Shown: positions 24,029 through 32,746 of the stretch, piece by piece
How positions within the stretch are numbered: the stretch's first letter is position 1
How the letters are laid out: each line of letters begins with the position of its first letter
Assembly (NCBI RefSeq): GCF_003096555.1
Contig: NZ_QEKM01000001.1
Span: 3,720,001-3,784,000, forward strand
Length of the DNA: 64,000 bases
Direction: 5' to 3'
Source of the DNA: Simplicispira sp. 125
Lineage (GTDB): Bacteria > Pseudomonadota > Gammaproteobacteria > Burkholderiales > Burkholderiaceae_C
The notes under the pieces: generated by a model
Told to the model about the DNA's origin: nothing
Seen by the model: only the letters and a program-made list of their open reading frames with translations
The model's database searches: none
Made by a program: the position numbers and the translations under genes

Positions 24029-24117
24029 GGGGTGCAAATGCTGCGCCGCCGCAGAAAGTGTGGCGGGTTCATATCATAGGGTGTGTGTTTTCGTGCGGGC
24101 AGCCGGGCACGTCAGGC

Positions 24118-24149
24118 AAAAAAAAGCCCCGGGCCGTAAGGCCTGGGGC
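24118..24149 (-). terminator. Intrinsic terminator upstream of ilvA
   Basis: Minus-strand stem GCCCCAGGCC-TTAC-GGCCCGGGGC with one A/C mismatch, followed by TTTTTTTT. It lies about 90 bp before the ilvA start, so it would stop transcription coming from further upstream rather than end ilvA. Confidence 0.8.
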
Positions 24150-24245
24150 GTAATCCACCGGGGGAGGTGGAGGAGACAATCGGTGCGTGGCGGAGCCTCT
24201 GAGGGGTTTGCCGCCAACCTGCCCATGTCAGCAGGAGGTTCGCTT
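24118..24245 (-). ncRNA. Candidate small RNA or ilvA attenuator leader
   Basis: On the minus strand four successive hairpins are visible: CCTGC/GCAGG (24218-24235), GGCGG/CCGCC with an inner CCTC/GAGG (about 24189-24215), CCACC-TCCCCC-GGTGG with a C-rich loop (24155-24170), and a G+C-rich stem GCCCCAGGCC/GGCCCGGGGC followed by eight Ts (24118-24149), a classic intrinsic terminator. A TACACT -10-like hexamer (24252-24257) would start transcription near 24245. Single-stranded CTCCTCC resembles an anti-Shine-Dalgarno seed. Whether it is a free sRNA or an ilvA leader is not decided by sequence. Confidence 0.5.
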
Positions 24246-24345
24246 GGGCTCAGTGTAGCGCAAGGTTTGTTGCGGCGCAGCACGGGTAGGTATTTGTACG
24301 TTACAGTCTGTCCGAAAAAAACCACGCACCTCAAGGAGAAAAAGC

Positions 24346-24795
24346 ATGGAATGCACAGTGAGCTGGACAGGCGCTGCAGGAACGCGGTCCGGCATGGGGT
24401 TCATCGCCGAAACCGGTAGCGGCCATGTCCTGGCCATGGATGGAGCGCCTGACGCAGTCCATCCCGCCAACGGCGGTCAAAACCTGGCCCCGCGCCCCAT
24501 GGAGGCGGTGCTGGCCGGCACGGGGGGCTGTACGGCCTATGACGTGGTGCTGATCCTCAAACGCGGACGGCACGATGTGCGTGGCTGTAGCGTCAAGCTC
24601 ACTTCCGAGCGTGCAGAGACCGAGCCCAAGGTCTTTACCCGCATCCACATGCACTTCACCGTGACCGGCAAGGGGCTGACCCCAGTGGCCGTGGAGCGTG
24701 CCATCGCCATGAGCCACGAAAAATACTGTTCTGCCAGCATCATGCTGGGCAAGACCGCCGAGATCACCACGGGCTTTGAGGTGGTCGAGGCCTGA
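24346..24795 (+). CDS. OsmC family protein
   Basis: 149 aa protein of the OsmC/Ohr superfamily. It contains RPMEAVLAGTGGCTAYDV with the conserved cysteine of the family, and a C-terminal KYCSASIMLGKTAEI with the second cysteine. Members reduce organic peroxides or have undefined redox roles; the YhfA-like branch seems closest, but that is inference. The start follows the strong SD AAGGAGAA. Convergent with coq7 across a 53-bp gap with no element. Confidence 0.85.
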   Translation: MECTVSWTGAAGTRSGMGFIAETGSGHVLAMDGAPDAVHPANGGQNLAPRPMEAVLAGTGGCTAYDVVLILKRGRHDVRGCSVKLTSERAETEPKVFTRIHMHFTVTGKGLTPVAVERAIAMSHEKYCSASIMLGKTAEITTGFEVVEA

Positions 24796-24848
24796 GCCTT
24801 CTCCTCCTCCGACTTCGTCAGGCATCGCAGGCGGTGCTGGGCCGGGCG

Positions 24849-25499
24849 TCAGAGGTGGTGGGCGGTCGTTGTCATGACCCGCGCCGCAGCGCGCATGAGC
24901 GCGCGCACCGGCCGGGGCAGTTCCATCGCGCCTGAGGCCCGCGCTTGCGCTGCGTGGCGCTCCTCGTCGGCCTTCATGCGGGCCACCACGGCCCGGGAGG
25001 GCCGGTCGTCGTCCGGCAGGCGCTGCAGATGGCTGCCCAGATGGGCGGACACCTGGTTCTCGGTTTCCACCACGAAACCCAGGCTGACGCGATCGCTCCA
25101 GCCTGCGGCTACCGTGCCGAGCGCAAAGGCGCCTGCGTACCACAGCGGGTTGAGCAGGCTCGGACGGGCGCCCAGGGCGTCGAGACGTGCGCGTGTCCAG
25201 GCCAGGTGGTCTGTTTCCTCGCGGGCAGCTTCCAGCAGGTGCTCCCGCAGAGGGCCGTCGCGTGTCATGGCGGCTTGTGCCGTGTAAAGGGCCTGTGCGC
25301 AGACCTCGCCCACATGGTTGACCCGCATCAAAGCGCCCGACAAGCGCCGATCCGCAGGCCGCAGCGCCACCTCTGTCTCCGCATCGGCCGGAGAAGCCTC
25401 GCTGGCGCACGGCTTGGCAAACAGGGTGCGCAAGGCCGTATCGGCTGCGCCCAGCCAAGGGTCTAGAGAGTTAAATTTTCGAACAAACAATCGCGCCAC
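24849..25499 (-). CDS. coq7: 2-polyprenyl-3-methyl-6-methoxy-1,4-benzoquinone monooxygenase Coq7
   Basis: Di-iron hydroxylase of ubiquinone biosynthesis. The 216 aa protein shows [25 protein letters not shown] and the C-terminal [11 protein letters not shown], supplying the E/ExxH ligands. The reading frame opens with GTG at 25499; no strong SD is seen and a TTG a few codons in is possible. The residues from [15 protein letters not shown] on are the conserved part. Confidence 0.93.
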   Translation of the reverse strand: MARLFVRKFNSLDPWLGAADTALRTLFAKPCASEASPADAETEVALRPADRRLSGALMRVNHVGEVCAQALYTAQAAMTRDGPLREHLLEAAREETDHLAWTRARLDALGARPSLLNPLWYAGAFALGTVAAGWSDRVSLGFVVETENQVSAHLGSHLQRLPDDDRPSRAVVARMKADEERHAAQARASGAMELPRPVRALMRAAARVMTTTAHHL

Positions 25500-25784
25500 A
25501 GAATTTTCATTTCGTCACAAAATAGGCAGTGGTGCGGCCCAAGAGCCCACTATCGGATGAGCTTATTCTGCATCCATGCCCGGAGTGTTGCAGTACGACA
25601 ACGATTTCCGCCTTTGAGGCCGGTTGTGGGTGAATTCCTTTGCGAAACAGGCCGACGTCTGGTGCAATAGCAACAACTTCCCCACCAGGAGGTTGGCCCG
25701 GGGAACCGGCGGGACTGTGCAGGTGCAACAACACCCAAGACCCCCCGTACCGGCGCCCTATGTTTAACCTTGGAGTAACTCGCA
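25500..25784 (+). promoter_or_regulatory. Porin upstream region
   Basis: 285 bp between the divergent coq7 and porin genes with no coding signal. The porin has a TTGGAGTAACTCGCAATG ribosome-binding region. The low-GC stretch near 25550-25580 (GAGCTTATTCTGCATC) might contain promoter elements, but no -35/-10 pair is convincing. Confidence 0.3.
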
Positions 25785-26723
25785 ATGAAAAAATCCCTGA
25801 TTGCCCTGGCCGTGCTGGCTGCTTCTGGCGTCGCCATGGCTCAATCTTCCGTGACAATGTATGGCGTGGCTGACGTGGGTCTGGTCAAGTCCAATGGTAT
25901 TTCCGCTCAAATGACTAGCGCTGGCTTGATGAACAACGGTACCAGCCGTTTGGGCGTACGCGGCGTGGAAGACCTGGGTGGCGGTCTGAAGGCTTCGTTC
26001 AACTTCGAACAAGGCATTAACCAAGAAGACGGCGCTTTGGCCAATGGCGCTGCTGGCGCTTGGAGCCGTGCTACCTGGGTTGCACTGTCGGGTGGTTTCG
26101 GTCGCTTCCAAATGGGCCGTACGCTGAACCCCAGCTTCTTCGGCGTGGCTACCTGGGAACTGACTGGCACGGCCAACTACTCCGCTGCTGGTAACCAGTT
26201 CGGTTTCACGGGCCAAGGTCCTCGTACCAACAGCCTGTTCCAGTACAGCACCCCCAACATGGGCGGTTTCAGCTCCACCATCGGCTACATCATGAAGCCC
26301 GACAACGGTGGCAATGCCAAGTACGACCTGAACGTGATCTACGCAAACGGCCCTCTGGCTGCTGCTCTGTCGTACAACAAGACCAACACCATGAAGGGCA
26401 ACATGGCTCTGGGTGCTTCGTATGACTTCGGCATGGCCAAGGTTGCTGGTTCGATCCAGAACAACGGTGGTCCTTCCAAGGGCTTCACCATCGGCGCAAC
26501 TGTTCCAGTTGGCGCATTTGCTCTGACGCTGGACATCGCTCGTGAAAACGGCACCGGCATGAAGAACACCGACTTCGTCCTGGAAGGCAAGTACGCCATG
26601 TCCAAGCGCACCTTTGCTTACGCTGCCTACTACAAGGACGGCGACAACAATGGCGCGCTGCCTGGTGGCTACGCTACCGGCGCCAAGAACCACCTGGGTC
26701 TGGGCATTCGCCACAACTTCTAA
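25785..26723 (+). CDS. Gram-negative porin (Omp32-like)
   Basis: Outer-membrane general porin forming an anion-preferring channel in related Comamonadaceae. The 312 aa precursor has a signal peptide (MKKSLIALAVLAASGVAMA, cleavage after residue 19), begins QSSVTMYGVADVGL and ends in LGLGIRHNF with the terminal Phe needed for BAM insertion. Codon choice is visibly less GC-extreme than its neighbours, as for highly expressed genes. A strong terminator follows at 26761. Confidence 0.95.
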   Translation: MKKSLIALAVLAASGVAMAQSSVTMYGVADVGLVKSNGISAQMTSAGLMNNGTSRLGVRGVEDLGGGLKASFNFEQGINQEDGALANGAAGAWSRATWVALSGGFGRFQMGRTLNPSFFGVATWELTGTANYSAAGNQFGFTGQGPRTNSLFQYSTPNMGGFSSTIGYIMKPDNGGNAKYDLNVIYANGPLAAALSYNKTNTMKGNMALGASYDFGMAKVAGSIQNNGGPSKGFTIGATVPVGAFALTLDIARENGTGMKNTDFVLEGKYAMSKRTFAYAAYYKDGDNNGALPGGYATGAKNHLGLGIRHNF

Positions 26724-26760
26724 TGGTGTGCTGGCGTAAGCCAGCTTCCATTGGCAGATC

Positions 26761-26793
26761 AAACCGCCAACCTTCGGGTTGGCGGTTTTTTTT
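26761..26793 (+). terminator. Intrinsic terminator of the porin gene
   Basis: Perfect 12-bp stem AAACCGCCAACC with a TTCG tetraloop and GGTTGGCGGTTT, running into eight Ts. Textbook strong terminator 37 bp after the porin stop. Confidence 0.95.
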
Positions 26794-27110
26794 CGTGATT
26801 TTGCGAGGTGATCTCCGATAAGAATCAATACACATGTGCTGCCATGGCGTGTTTTTGTATACCAATCAAATGAGATCACTGCATAGTGCGCCACAGCAGC
26901 CCATCCAGGAAGTGATTCCATTTCTAAATCATCCGTGTCGTTGTTGCTTCGCCTTGCCGTGCTACAGCACTGTCTGCGGCTTCGCGCCTAGACACGAATG
27001 ATTTGGAAACAGAATGAGTTGCGTGTTCGGTTTGCGCGATCAAGACCCTGTGCATCTACCCTGATTTAGGGATAACCCATGACCAGTTCAGTGTGGCTTC
27101 CGGCATAGTC
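26794..27110. other. Intergenic region without a gene
   Basis: About 320 bp of lower-GC sequence between the porin terminator and the first peptide-binding-protein gene. I see no ORF with coding character and no tRNA. A separated inverted pair GTGATCTC (26808-26815) and GAGATCAC (26872-26879) brackets an AT-rich stretch (TTTTTGTATACCAATCAAAT) that may hold the promoter of the transport cluster. Confidence 0.4.
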
Positions 27111-27131
27111 CCCTCTTTTTGATCAAGAGGG
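27111..27131 (+). promoter_or_regulatory. Hairpin covering the ribosome-binding site of the first ABC binding protein
   Basis: CCCTCTT (27111-27117) and AAGAGGG (27125-27131) form a perfect 7-bp stem with a 7-base loop. The 3' arm is the Shine-Dalgarno sequence itself, ending 4 bases before the ATG at 27136. Folding would block ribosome access. Confidence 0.6.
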
Positions 27132-27135
27132 TTGT

Positions 27136-28716
27136 ATGAATCTCAAATTCAATCTGTTGTCGTTGGCGGTTGCTGCAGTTTTGGTGGCGGCACCTGCCGC
27201 ACAAGCCAAGCCTTTCAAGTGGGCCAGTCAGGGTGAAATTTCTACCTGGGATATTCACTCGCAGAACAACGCGCTGCAAAACGGCCTGCATGCCAACGTG
27301 TATGAAAGCCTGGTGTACTACAACAGCAAGACCTTCGATGTAGAGCCTGTACTGGCAACTTCCTGGAAAGAGATCAGTTCCACGCAGATCCGCTTCAACC
27401 TGCGCCAGGGGGTGAAGTTCCATGACGGATCAGCTTTCACCGCCGATGACGCCGTGTACTCCATTCAGCGCGCCATGGCGAAGACGTCCAACTTCACGCC
27501 GTATGTGCAGGGGATCGACAAGGTGGTCAAGGTGGATGGGCAGACCATTGATGTGCTGCTCAAGTCGCCCAACCCCGTGCTGCTGCGCCAGATGACCGAG
27601 TTGCGCATGATGAGCAAGGCCTGGGCCGAGAAGAACAAATCGGTCGAACCTAAGGACATGAAGGCAGCCGACGAAAACTTTGCGCACCGCAATGCCATGG
27701 GTACAGGCCCCTACACATTGGAATCCTGGCAGCCGGACCAGCGCATGGTCTTCAAGCGCAACCCGAACTGGTGGGGCAAGATGGACGGCAATGTGACCGA
27801 AATCGTCTACACCCCCATCAAGTCGGCGGCCACGCGCGTTGCTGCTTTGCTGTCGGGTGAAGTGGACATGGTGCTCGACCCTACGCCCCAGGATTTGGGC
27901 CGTTTGCGTGCCAGCCCGGATTTGAAGGTGGTCGACGGTGTGGAGAACCGCACCATCTTCCTGGGCATGGACCAGTTCCGCGATGAATTGCCAGGCTCGA
28001 ACATCAAAGGCAAGAATCCGCTGAAGGACGTGCGCGTACGCAAAGCCTTGTACCAGGCGATTGATGCCAACACCATTTCGCGCAACATCATGCGCGGCCT
28101 GGGCAAGCCCACGGGCGCGATTGTGGCGCCCCAGGTGGCGGGCTATACCGAAGCCGTGGGCAAGCGCTTCCCTTACGACGTGGAGGCCGCCAAGAAACTG
28201 CTGGCCGAAGCGGGGTATGCCGATGGCTTCGAGGTGGACTTTGCCTGCCCGAACAACCGCTACATCAACGACGAGGCCATCTGCCAGGCAGTCACCGCCA
28301 TGTGGTCGCGTATTGGTGTGAAGGCCAAGCTGCGCACCCTGCCGGTGGCCACCTACTTCCCCATGATCCAGCGCTACGAAGCCAGCATCTACATGCTGGG
28401 TTGGGGTGTGCCGACTTTCGACTCGTTGTACAGCCTGCAATCGCTGGTGCGTACCGTGGGTCAGGGCGGCGACGGCAACTACAACGTGGGCCGTTACAGC
28501 AACCAGCGCATGGACTACCTGGTCGATCGCATCAAGGCCGAGACTGATGCGCCCGTGCGTGCCCGCATGCTGACCGAGGCGCTGCAATTGTCCAACGACA
28601 CCGTTTCACACCTTCCGCTGCATGACCAGGTCATTCCCTGGGCCATGAAGAAGAACATCGAGCTGGTGCACCGCGCCGACAACCGCGTGGACATGCGGCT
28701 GGTGAAGGTGAACTAA
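27136..28716 (+). CDS. ABC transporter substrate-binding protein, peptide/dipeptide family (SBP_bac_5), copy 1
   Basis: Periplasmic binding protein of the DppA/OppA family. 526 aa with a signal peptide ending AAQA (about residue 25), then the family blocks FNLRQGVKFHDGSAFTADD, MGTGPYTLESW and RKALYQAIDANTI. First gene of a peptide-type ABC cluster. Separated from the first permease by a strong hairpin. A homologue of similar length (copy 2, 31075-32655) lies downstream. The actual substrate is unknown. Confidence 0.9.
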   Translation: MNLKFNLLSLAVAAVLVAAPAAQAKPFKWASQGEISTWDIHSQNNALQNGLHANVYESLVYYNSKTFDVEPVLATSWKEISSTQIRFNLRQGVKFHDGSAFTADDAVYSIQRAMAKTSNFTPYVQGIDKVVKVDGQTIDVLLKSPNPVLLRQMTELRMMSKAWAEKNKSVEPKDMKAADENFAHRNAMGTGPYTLESWQPDQRMVFKRNPNWWGKMDGNVTEIVYTPIKSAATRVAALLSGEVDMVLDPTPQDLGRLRASPDLKVVDGVENRTIFLGMDQFRDELPGSNIKGKNPLKDVRVRKALYQAIDANTISRNIMRGLGKPTGAIVAPQVAGYTEAVGKRFPYDVEAAKKLLAEAGYADGFEVDFACPNNRYINDEAICQAVTAMWSRIGVKAKLRTLPVATYFPMIQRYEASIYMLGWGVPTFDSLYSLQSLVRTVGQGGDGNYNVGRYSNQRMDYLVDRIKAETDAPVRARMLTEALQLSNDTVSHLPLHDQVIPWAMKKNIELVHRADNRVDMRLVKVN

Positions 28717-28722
28717 GCCATG

Positions 28723-28754
28723 CAGGGTGTGCGCACAATTTTGCGCACACCCTG
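28723..28754 (+). terminator. Strong hairpin after binding-protein gene 1
   Basis: Perfect 13-bp stem CAGGGTGTGCGCA / TGCGCACACCCTG with a 6-base loop, 6 bp after the stop codon. A GATTTTTATT stretch follows after a 10-bp delay, so it is a weak terminator or a mRNA 3'-end stabiliser. In either case it would raise binding-protein levels over the permease, as is common in ABC operons. Confidence 0.65.
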
Positions 28755-28836
28755 TGGCATGATGATTTTTATTACTCGTCACCGGCCGCCATAAGTGGTC
28801 AGGTGGCGCTGTCGAACACACACTCGATTCCTATAG

Positions 28837-29817
28837 ATGCTTGCCTTCATACTGCGCCGCCTGATCCAGGCCGTGATCGTCATGGTTACCGTGGCATTTA
28901 TCTCCTTCATGCTGTTCCAGTATGTGGGTGACCCTGTCGTATTTTTGCTGGGCCAGGATGCAACGCCGGATCAGATACGGGAGTTGCGCGCAGCCTTGGG
29001 GCTGGACAAGTCCTTTTTCGTGCAGTTCGGCCATTTTTTGGTCAACGCCGCACAGGGTGAATTTGGCCTGAGCCTGCGCCAGGGCGCAAAGGTGTCGCGG
29101 CTGATTGCCGAGCGCTTTCCGGCGACGCTGGAGCTATCTTTGGTGGCTGCCTTTCTGGCGCTGGCCATGGGTATTCCCATGGGGGTCTACGCCGCTCTCA
29201 AGCGCGGTAGTTTCACCAGCCAGGCATTGATGACCTTGTCGCTGCTGGGCGTGTCGCTACCGACGTTCGTGATCGGTATCCTGCTGATTCTGGTGTTTTC
29301 CGTCACGCTGGGCTGGTTTCCCAGCTTTGGTCGGGGCGAGGTCGTGCACATGGGCTGGTGGAGTTCGGGCCTGCTGACCGCCAAGGGCTGGCACCACATC
29401 ACGCTGCCGGCGATCACGTTGGCGATTTTTCAGCTCACGCTCATCATGCGGCTGGTACGTGCTGAAATGCTGGAGGTGCTGCGCACCGACTACATCAAGT
29501 TCGCGCGGGCGCGCGGCCTGTCGGACCGCACCATCCACTTTGGCCATGCACTCAAGAATACCCTGGTGCCGGTGATGACCATCACCGGCCTGCAGCTCGG
29601 CGGGTTGATTGCTTTTGCCATCATTACCGAAACCGTTTTCCAGTGGCCGGGCATGGGGCTGTTGTTCATCCAGGCGGTAACCTTTGCCGATATTCCTGTG
29701 ATGGCAGCCTATCTGTGCCTGATCGCCCTGATTTTTGTGGTCATCAATCTCGTGGTCGATCTACTTTATTTCGCTGTGGACCCACGCCTGCGCGTGGGCA
29801 AGGCGGGGGGGCACTGA
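28837..29817 (+). CDS. ABC transporter permease, DppB/OppB type
   Basis: Inner-membrane subunit of 326 aa with six predicted helices. It starts MLAFILRRLIQAVIVMVTV, typical of DppB-type permeases, and has the EAA-loop region DYIKFARARGLSDRTIHFGHALKN that contacts the ATPases. It ends 1 base before the M20 hydrolase start. Confidence 0.93.
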   Translation: MLAFILRRLIQAVIVMVTVAFISFMLFQYVGDPVVFLLGQDATPDQIRELRAALGLDKSFFVQFGHFLVNAAQGEFGLSLRQGAKVSRLIAERFPATLELSLVAAFLALAMGIPMGVYAALKRGSFTSQALMTLSLLGVSLPTFVIGILLILVFSVTLGWFPSFGRGEVVHMGWWSSGLLTAKGWHHITLPAITLAIFQLTLIMRLVRAEMLEVLRTDYIKFARARGLSDRTIHFGHALKNTLVPVMTITGLQLGGLIAFAIITETVFQWPGMGLLFIQAVTFADIPVMAAYLCLIALIFVVINLVVDLLYFAVDPRLRVGKAGGH

Positions 29818-29818
29818 C

Positions 29819-31039
29819 ATGCTGGGTCCGCGTTTGAAGGCTGGTGGGCGAGCCTTTGCCCATATCGCCCAATACCACCCCGAACTGACCGCCCTGCGCC
29901 GCGATCTGCACACCCACCCGGAACTGGGTTTCGAAGAGGTGTACACCGGCTCCCGGGTGAAAGAGGCACTCAAGGTTTGCGGCGTGGATGAAATCCATGA
30001 CGGTATTGGCCGCACCGGCATCGTCGCCGTGGTACGTGGGCGCAGTACTGCCAGTGGCGCCATGGTGGGCCTGCGTGCCGACATGGACGCGCTACCCATG
30101 ACCGAGCACAACGATTTTTCCTGGAAATCGTGCAAGCAAGGGTTGATGCATGGTTGCGGGCATGACGGCCATACCGCCATGCTGGTGGGCGCTGCGCGCT
30201 ACCTGGCGGCGACCCGTGACTTCGATGGCACAGCGGTGCTGGTTTTCCAGCCGGGCGAAGAAGGCATGGCTGGTGCGCGCGTGATGATGGAAGACGGCCT
30301 GTTCGACCGCTTTCCCGTGCAGTCCATCTACGCCATGCACAACTGGCCCGCGATGAAACCGGGCACGGTGGGCCTGAGCGACGGCGCCATGATGGCGGCG
30401 GCCGACCGCATCACCATCCAGATCACAGGGCGGGGCGGACATGGCGCGCATCCCTATCAAACGGTGGATGTGGTGCTGGTGGCGGCGCACCTGATTACGG
30501 CGGTGCAGAGCATTGTGTCGCGCAATGTGCGCGCCATCGACAGTGCGGTCGTCAGCCTGTGCGCCGTGCAGGCGGGCGATCTGGGGGCCTTCAGCGTGCT
30601 GCCGGGTTCGGCCACGCTGGTGGGTACCGTGCGCACCTTCGACCACGAGGTGCAGGCCTTGGTCGAGCGCCGCCTGCACGAACTGTGCAGCGCGGTGGGG
30701 ATGGCCTTTGGTGCCACGGTGGCGCTGGACTACCAGCGCATTTACCCTGCCACGATCAACACCGAAGCCGAGGCGCGTTTCGCGGGCGACGTGGCCGAAG
30801 CCCTGCTGGGCGCGGAGAACGTGGTGCGTGACCTGGAGCCCAGCATGGGCGCCGAAGACTTTTCGTTCATGCTGCAGACCAAGCCCGGTGCCTACTTGCG
30901 CATCGGCCAGGGTATGGGCGCGAGTGGCGCCGTATTGCACAACAGCCGCTATGACTTCAACGACGATATTCTGTCGCTGGGTGCTGCCCTGCACGCCAGC
31001 CTGATCGAGCGCGCCATGCCCTTGCCTGCGGCGCAATGA
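29819..31039 (+). CDS. M20 family metallopeptidase / amidohydrolase
   Basis: Predicted cytoplasmic di-metal amidohydrolase of the hippurate-hydrolase/N-acyl-amino-acid hydrolase group, 406 aa. Motifs: LRRDLHTHPELGFEE, LRADMDALPM, HGCGHDGHTAMLVGAA, VFQPGEEGMAGA and the dimerisation-domain GRGGHGAHPYQTVD. Start chosen at ATG 29819, one base after the permease stop. Its place inside the operon suggests that it hydrolyses the imported N-acylated or peptide substrate; this is inference. Confidence 0.92.
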   Translation: MLGPRLKAGGRAFAHIAQYHPELTALRRDLHTHPELGFEEVYTGSRVKEALKVCGVDEIHDGIGRTGIVAVVRGRSTASGAMVGLRADMDALPMTEHNDFSWKSCKQGLMHGCGHDGHTAMLVGAARYLAATRDFDGTAVLVFQPGEEGMAGARVMMEDGLFDRFPVQSIYAMHNWPAMKPGTVGLSDGAMMAAADRITIQITGRGGHGAHPYQTVDVVLVAAHLITAVQSIVSRNVRAIDSAVVSLCAVQAGDLGAFSVLPGSATLVGTVRTFDHEVQALVERRLHELCSAVGMAFGATVALDYQRIYPATINTEAEARFAGDVAEALLGAENVVRDLEPSMGAEDFSFMLQTKPGAYLRIGQGMGASGAVLHNSRYDFNDDILSLGAALHASLIERAMPLPAAQ

Positions 31040-31074
31040 TGGTGAATTTCCTTTTTTTTACCCAGGAGAACTAC

Positions 31075-32655
31075 ATGAAAAAGACGAGACAACTGGTTGC
31101 CACAGCCCTGTTCGCTGCCCTGTCGGCGGCCAGCTTGGTGGGCCACGCGCAAACCATCCGGATTGCCAATCAGGGCGATGCCCTCTCCATGGACCCGCAC
31201 TCGCTCAATGAATCGCTGCAACTGAGCACGACGAGCAATGTCTATGAGCCGCTGGTCGGCCGCAACAAGGATCTGAGCCTGGCGCCAGCGCTTGCCACTG
31301 CCTGGAAGCAGACTTCGCCCACGGTGTGGCGCTTCGAATTGCGCAAGGGTGTGCAATTCCATGATGGCACGCCGTTCACTGCGGATGACGTGCTGTTCAG
31401 CTTTGCACGCACGCAGATGGAGGGCTCTGACATGAAGAGCTACACCAACGACTTCAAGGAAGTGCGCAAGATCAACGACCACACGGTCGAGATCGAAACC
31501 AAGACCCCGTTTCCCATTCTGCCCGACGTGATCTCGCAGGTATTCATGATGAGCAAGAAGTGGTGCGAGGCCAATAACGCCACCGGCCCGGTCGATCGCC
31601 GCAAGGGCATCGAAAACGCGGCGTCTTTCCGCGCCAATGGCACCGGTCCGTTCCGCCTGCGCGAACGCCAGCCCAACGTGCGCACCGTGTTCGTTCGCAA
31701 TGGCGCTTATTGGGGCCCCATTGAGGGCAACGTGGCTGAAGTGGTCTTTACCCCCATCGGCAGCGCTCCCACGCGCGTGGCGGCCTTGCTGTCGGGCGAA
31801 ATTGATGTCATGGAACCCATCCCGGTGCAGGACATTGAACGTGTCAACAACAACCCCGGCACGCGGGCCATCACCGGCCCCGAGCTGCGCACCATTTTCC
31901 TAGGCATGGACCAAAAGCGTGACGAGCTGCTGTACTCCAGCGTCAAGGGCAAGAACCCGTTCAAGGACAAGCGCGTGCGCCAGGCCTTCTACCAGGCCAT
32001 CGACATCGAAGGTATCAAGAAGACGGTGATGCGCGGTGCTTCCAACCCGTCGGCGCTGATGGTGGGCCCAGGTATCAATGGCTTCCAGCCCGACGCCAAA
32101 CGTCTGCCTTATGACGTGGAAGCCGCCAAAAAACTCATGGCCGAGGCGGGCTACCCCAATGGCTTTGAAGTGTCGATGAATTGCCCGAACGACCGCTACG
32201 TGAATGACGACCGCATTTGCCAGACTGTGGCCGCGAACCTGTCACGCATCAACGTCAAGATCAATCTGCAGGCCGAAACCAAGGGCACCTATTTCCCCAA
32301 GGTGCTGCGCCGCGACACCAGCTTTTACATGCTGGGCTGGACGCCGACGACCTACGACGCGCACAACGCCCTTAATGCGCTGATGGCCTGCGTGGATGAC
32401 AAGGGTGCCGGGCAGTTCAACCTGGGCGCGTACTGCAACCCCAAGGTGGACGAGCTGACGAAGAAGATCCAGTCCGAGACCGATGTGACCAAGCGCAATG
32501 CCATGATCAAGGAAGCCTTTGATCTGCATTCGGCCGACATCGGCCACCTGCCGCTGCACCAGCAGGCGCTGGCCTGGGGTGTCAGCAAGAAAGTCAAGCT
32601 GGTGCAACTGGCCGACAATTTCATGCCCTTCAAGTGGATGAGCATCAGCAAGTAG
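31075..32655 (+). CDS. ABC transporter substrate-binding protein, peptide/dipeptide family, copy 2
   Basis: 526 aa periplasmic binding protein homologous along its full length to the 27136-28716 product (shared FHDGTPFTADD, RTIFLGMDQ.RDEL, GKNP.KD.RVR, YDVEAAKKL.AEAGY). Signal peptide begins MKKTRQLVATALFAAL and ends GHAQ. The ATG at 31075 follows AGGAG; a longer in-frame start at 31036 would precede the signal peptide and is rejected. Confidence 0.92.
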   Translation: MKKTRQLVATALFAALSAASLVGHAQTIRIANQGDALSMDPHSLNESLQLSTTSNVYEPLVGRNKDLSLAPALATAWKQTSPTVWRFELRKGVQFHDGTPFTADDVLFSFARTQMEGSDMKSYTNDFKEVRKINDHTVEIETKTPFPILPDVISQVFMMSKKWCEANNATGPVDRRKGIENAASFRANGTGPFRLRERQPNVRTVFVRNGAYWGPIEGNVAEVVFTPIGSAPTRVAALLSGEIDVMEPIPVQDIERVNNNPGTRAITGPELRTIFLGMDQKRDELLYSSVKGKNPFKDKRVRQAFYQAIDIEGIKKTVMRGASNPSALMVGPGINGFQPDAKRLPYDVEAAKKLMAEAGYPNGFEVSMNCPNDRYVNDDRICQTVAANLSRINVKINLQAETKGTYFPKVLRRDTSFYMLGWTPTTYDAHNALNALMACVDDKGAGQFNLGAYCNPKVDELTKKIQSETDVTKRNAMIKEAFDLHSADIGHLPLHQQALAWGVSKKVKLVQLADNFMPFKWMSISK

Positions 32656-32746
32656 TTCGCACGCGATCGTAGCGATTGACCCGCAGTTGCAACGCATGGT
32701 CGCCACAAGCGCTGTGCGTTGCCGTATGACTCCTGGTATTCACACA

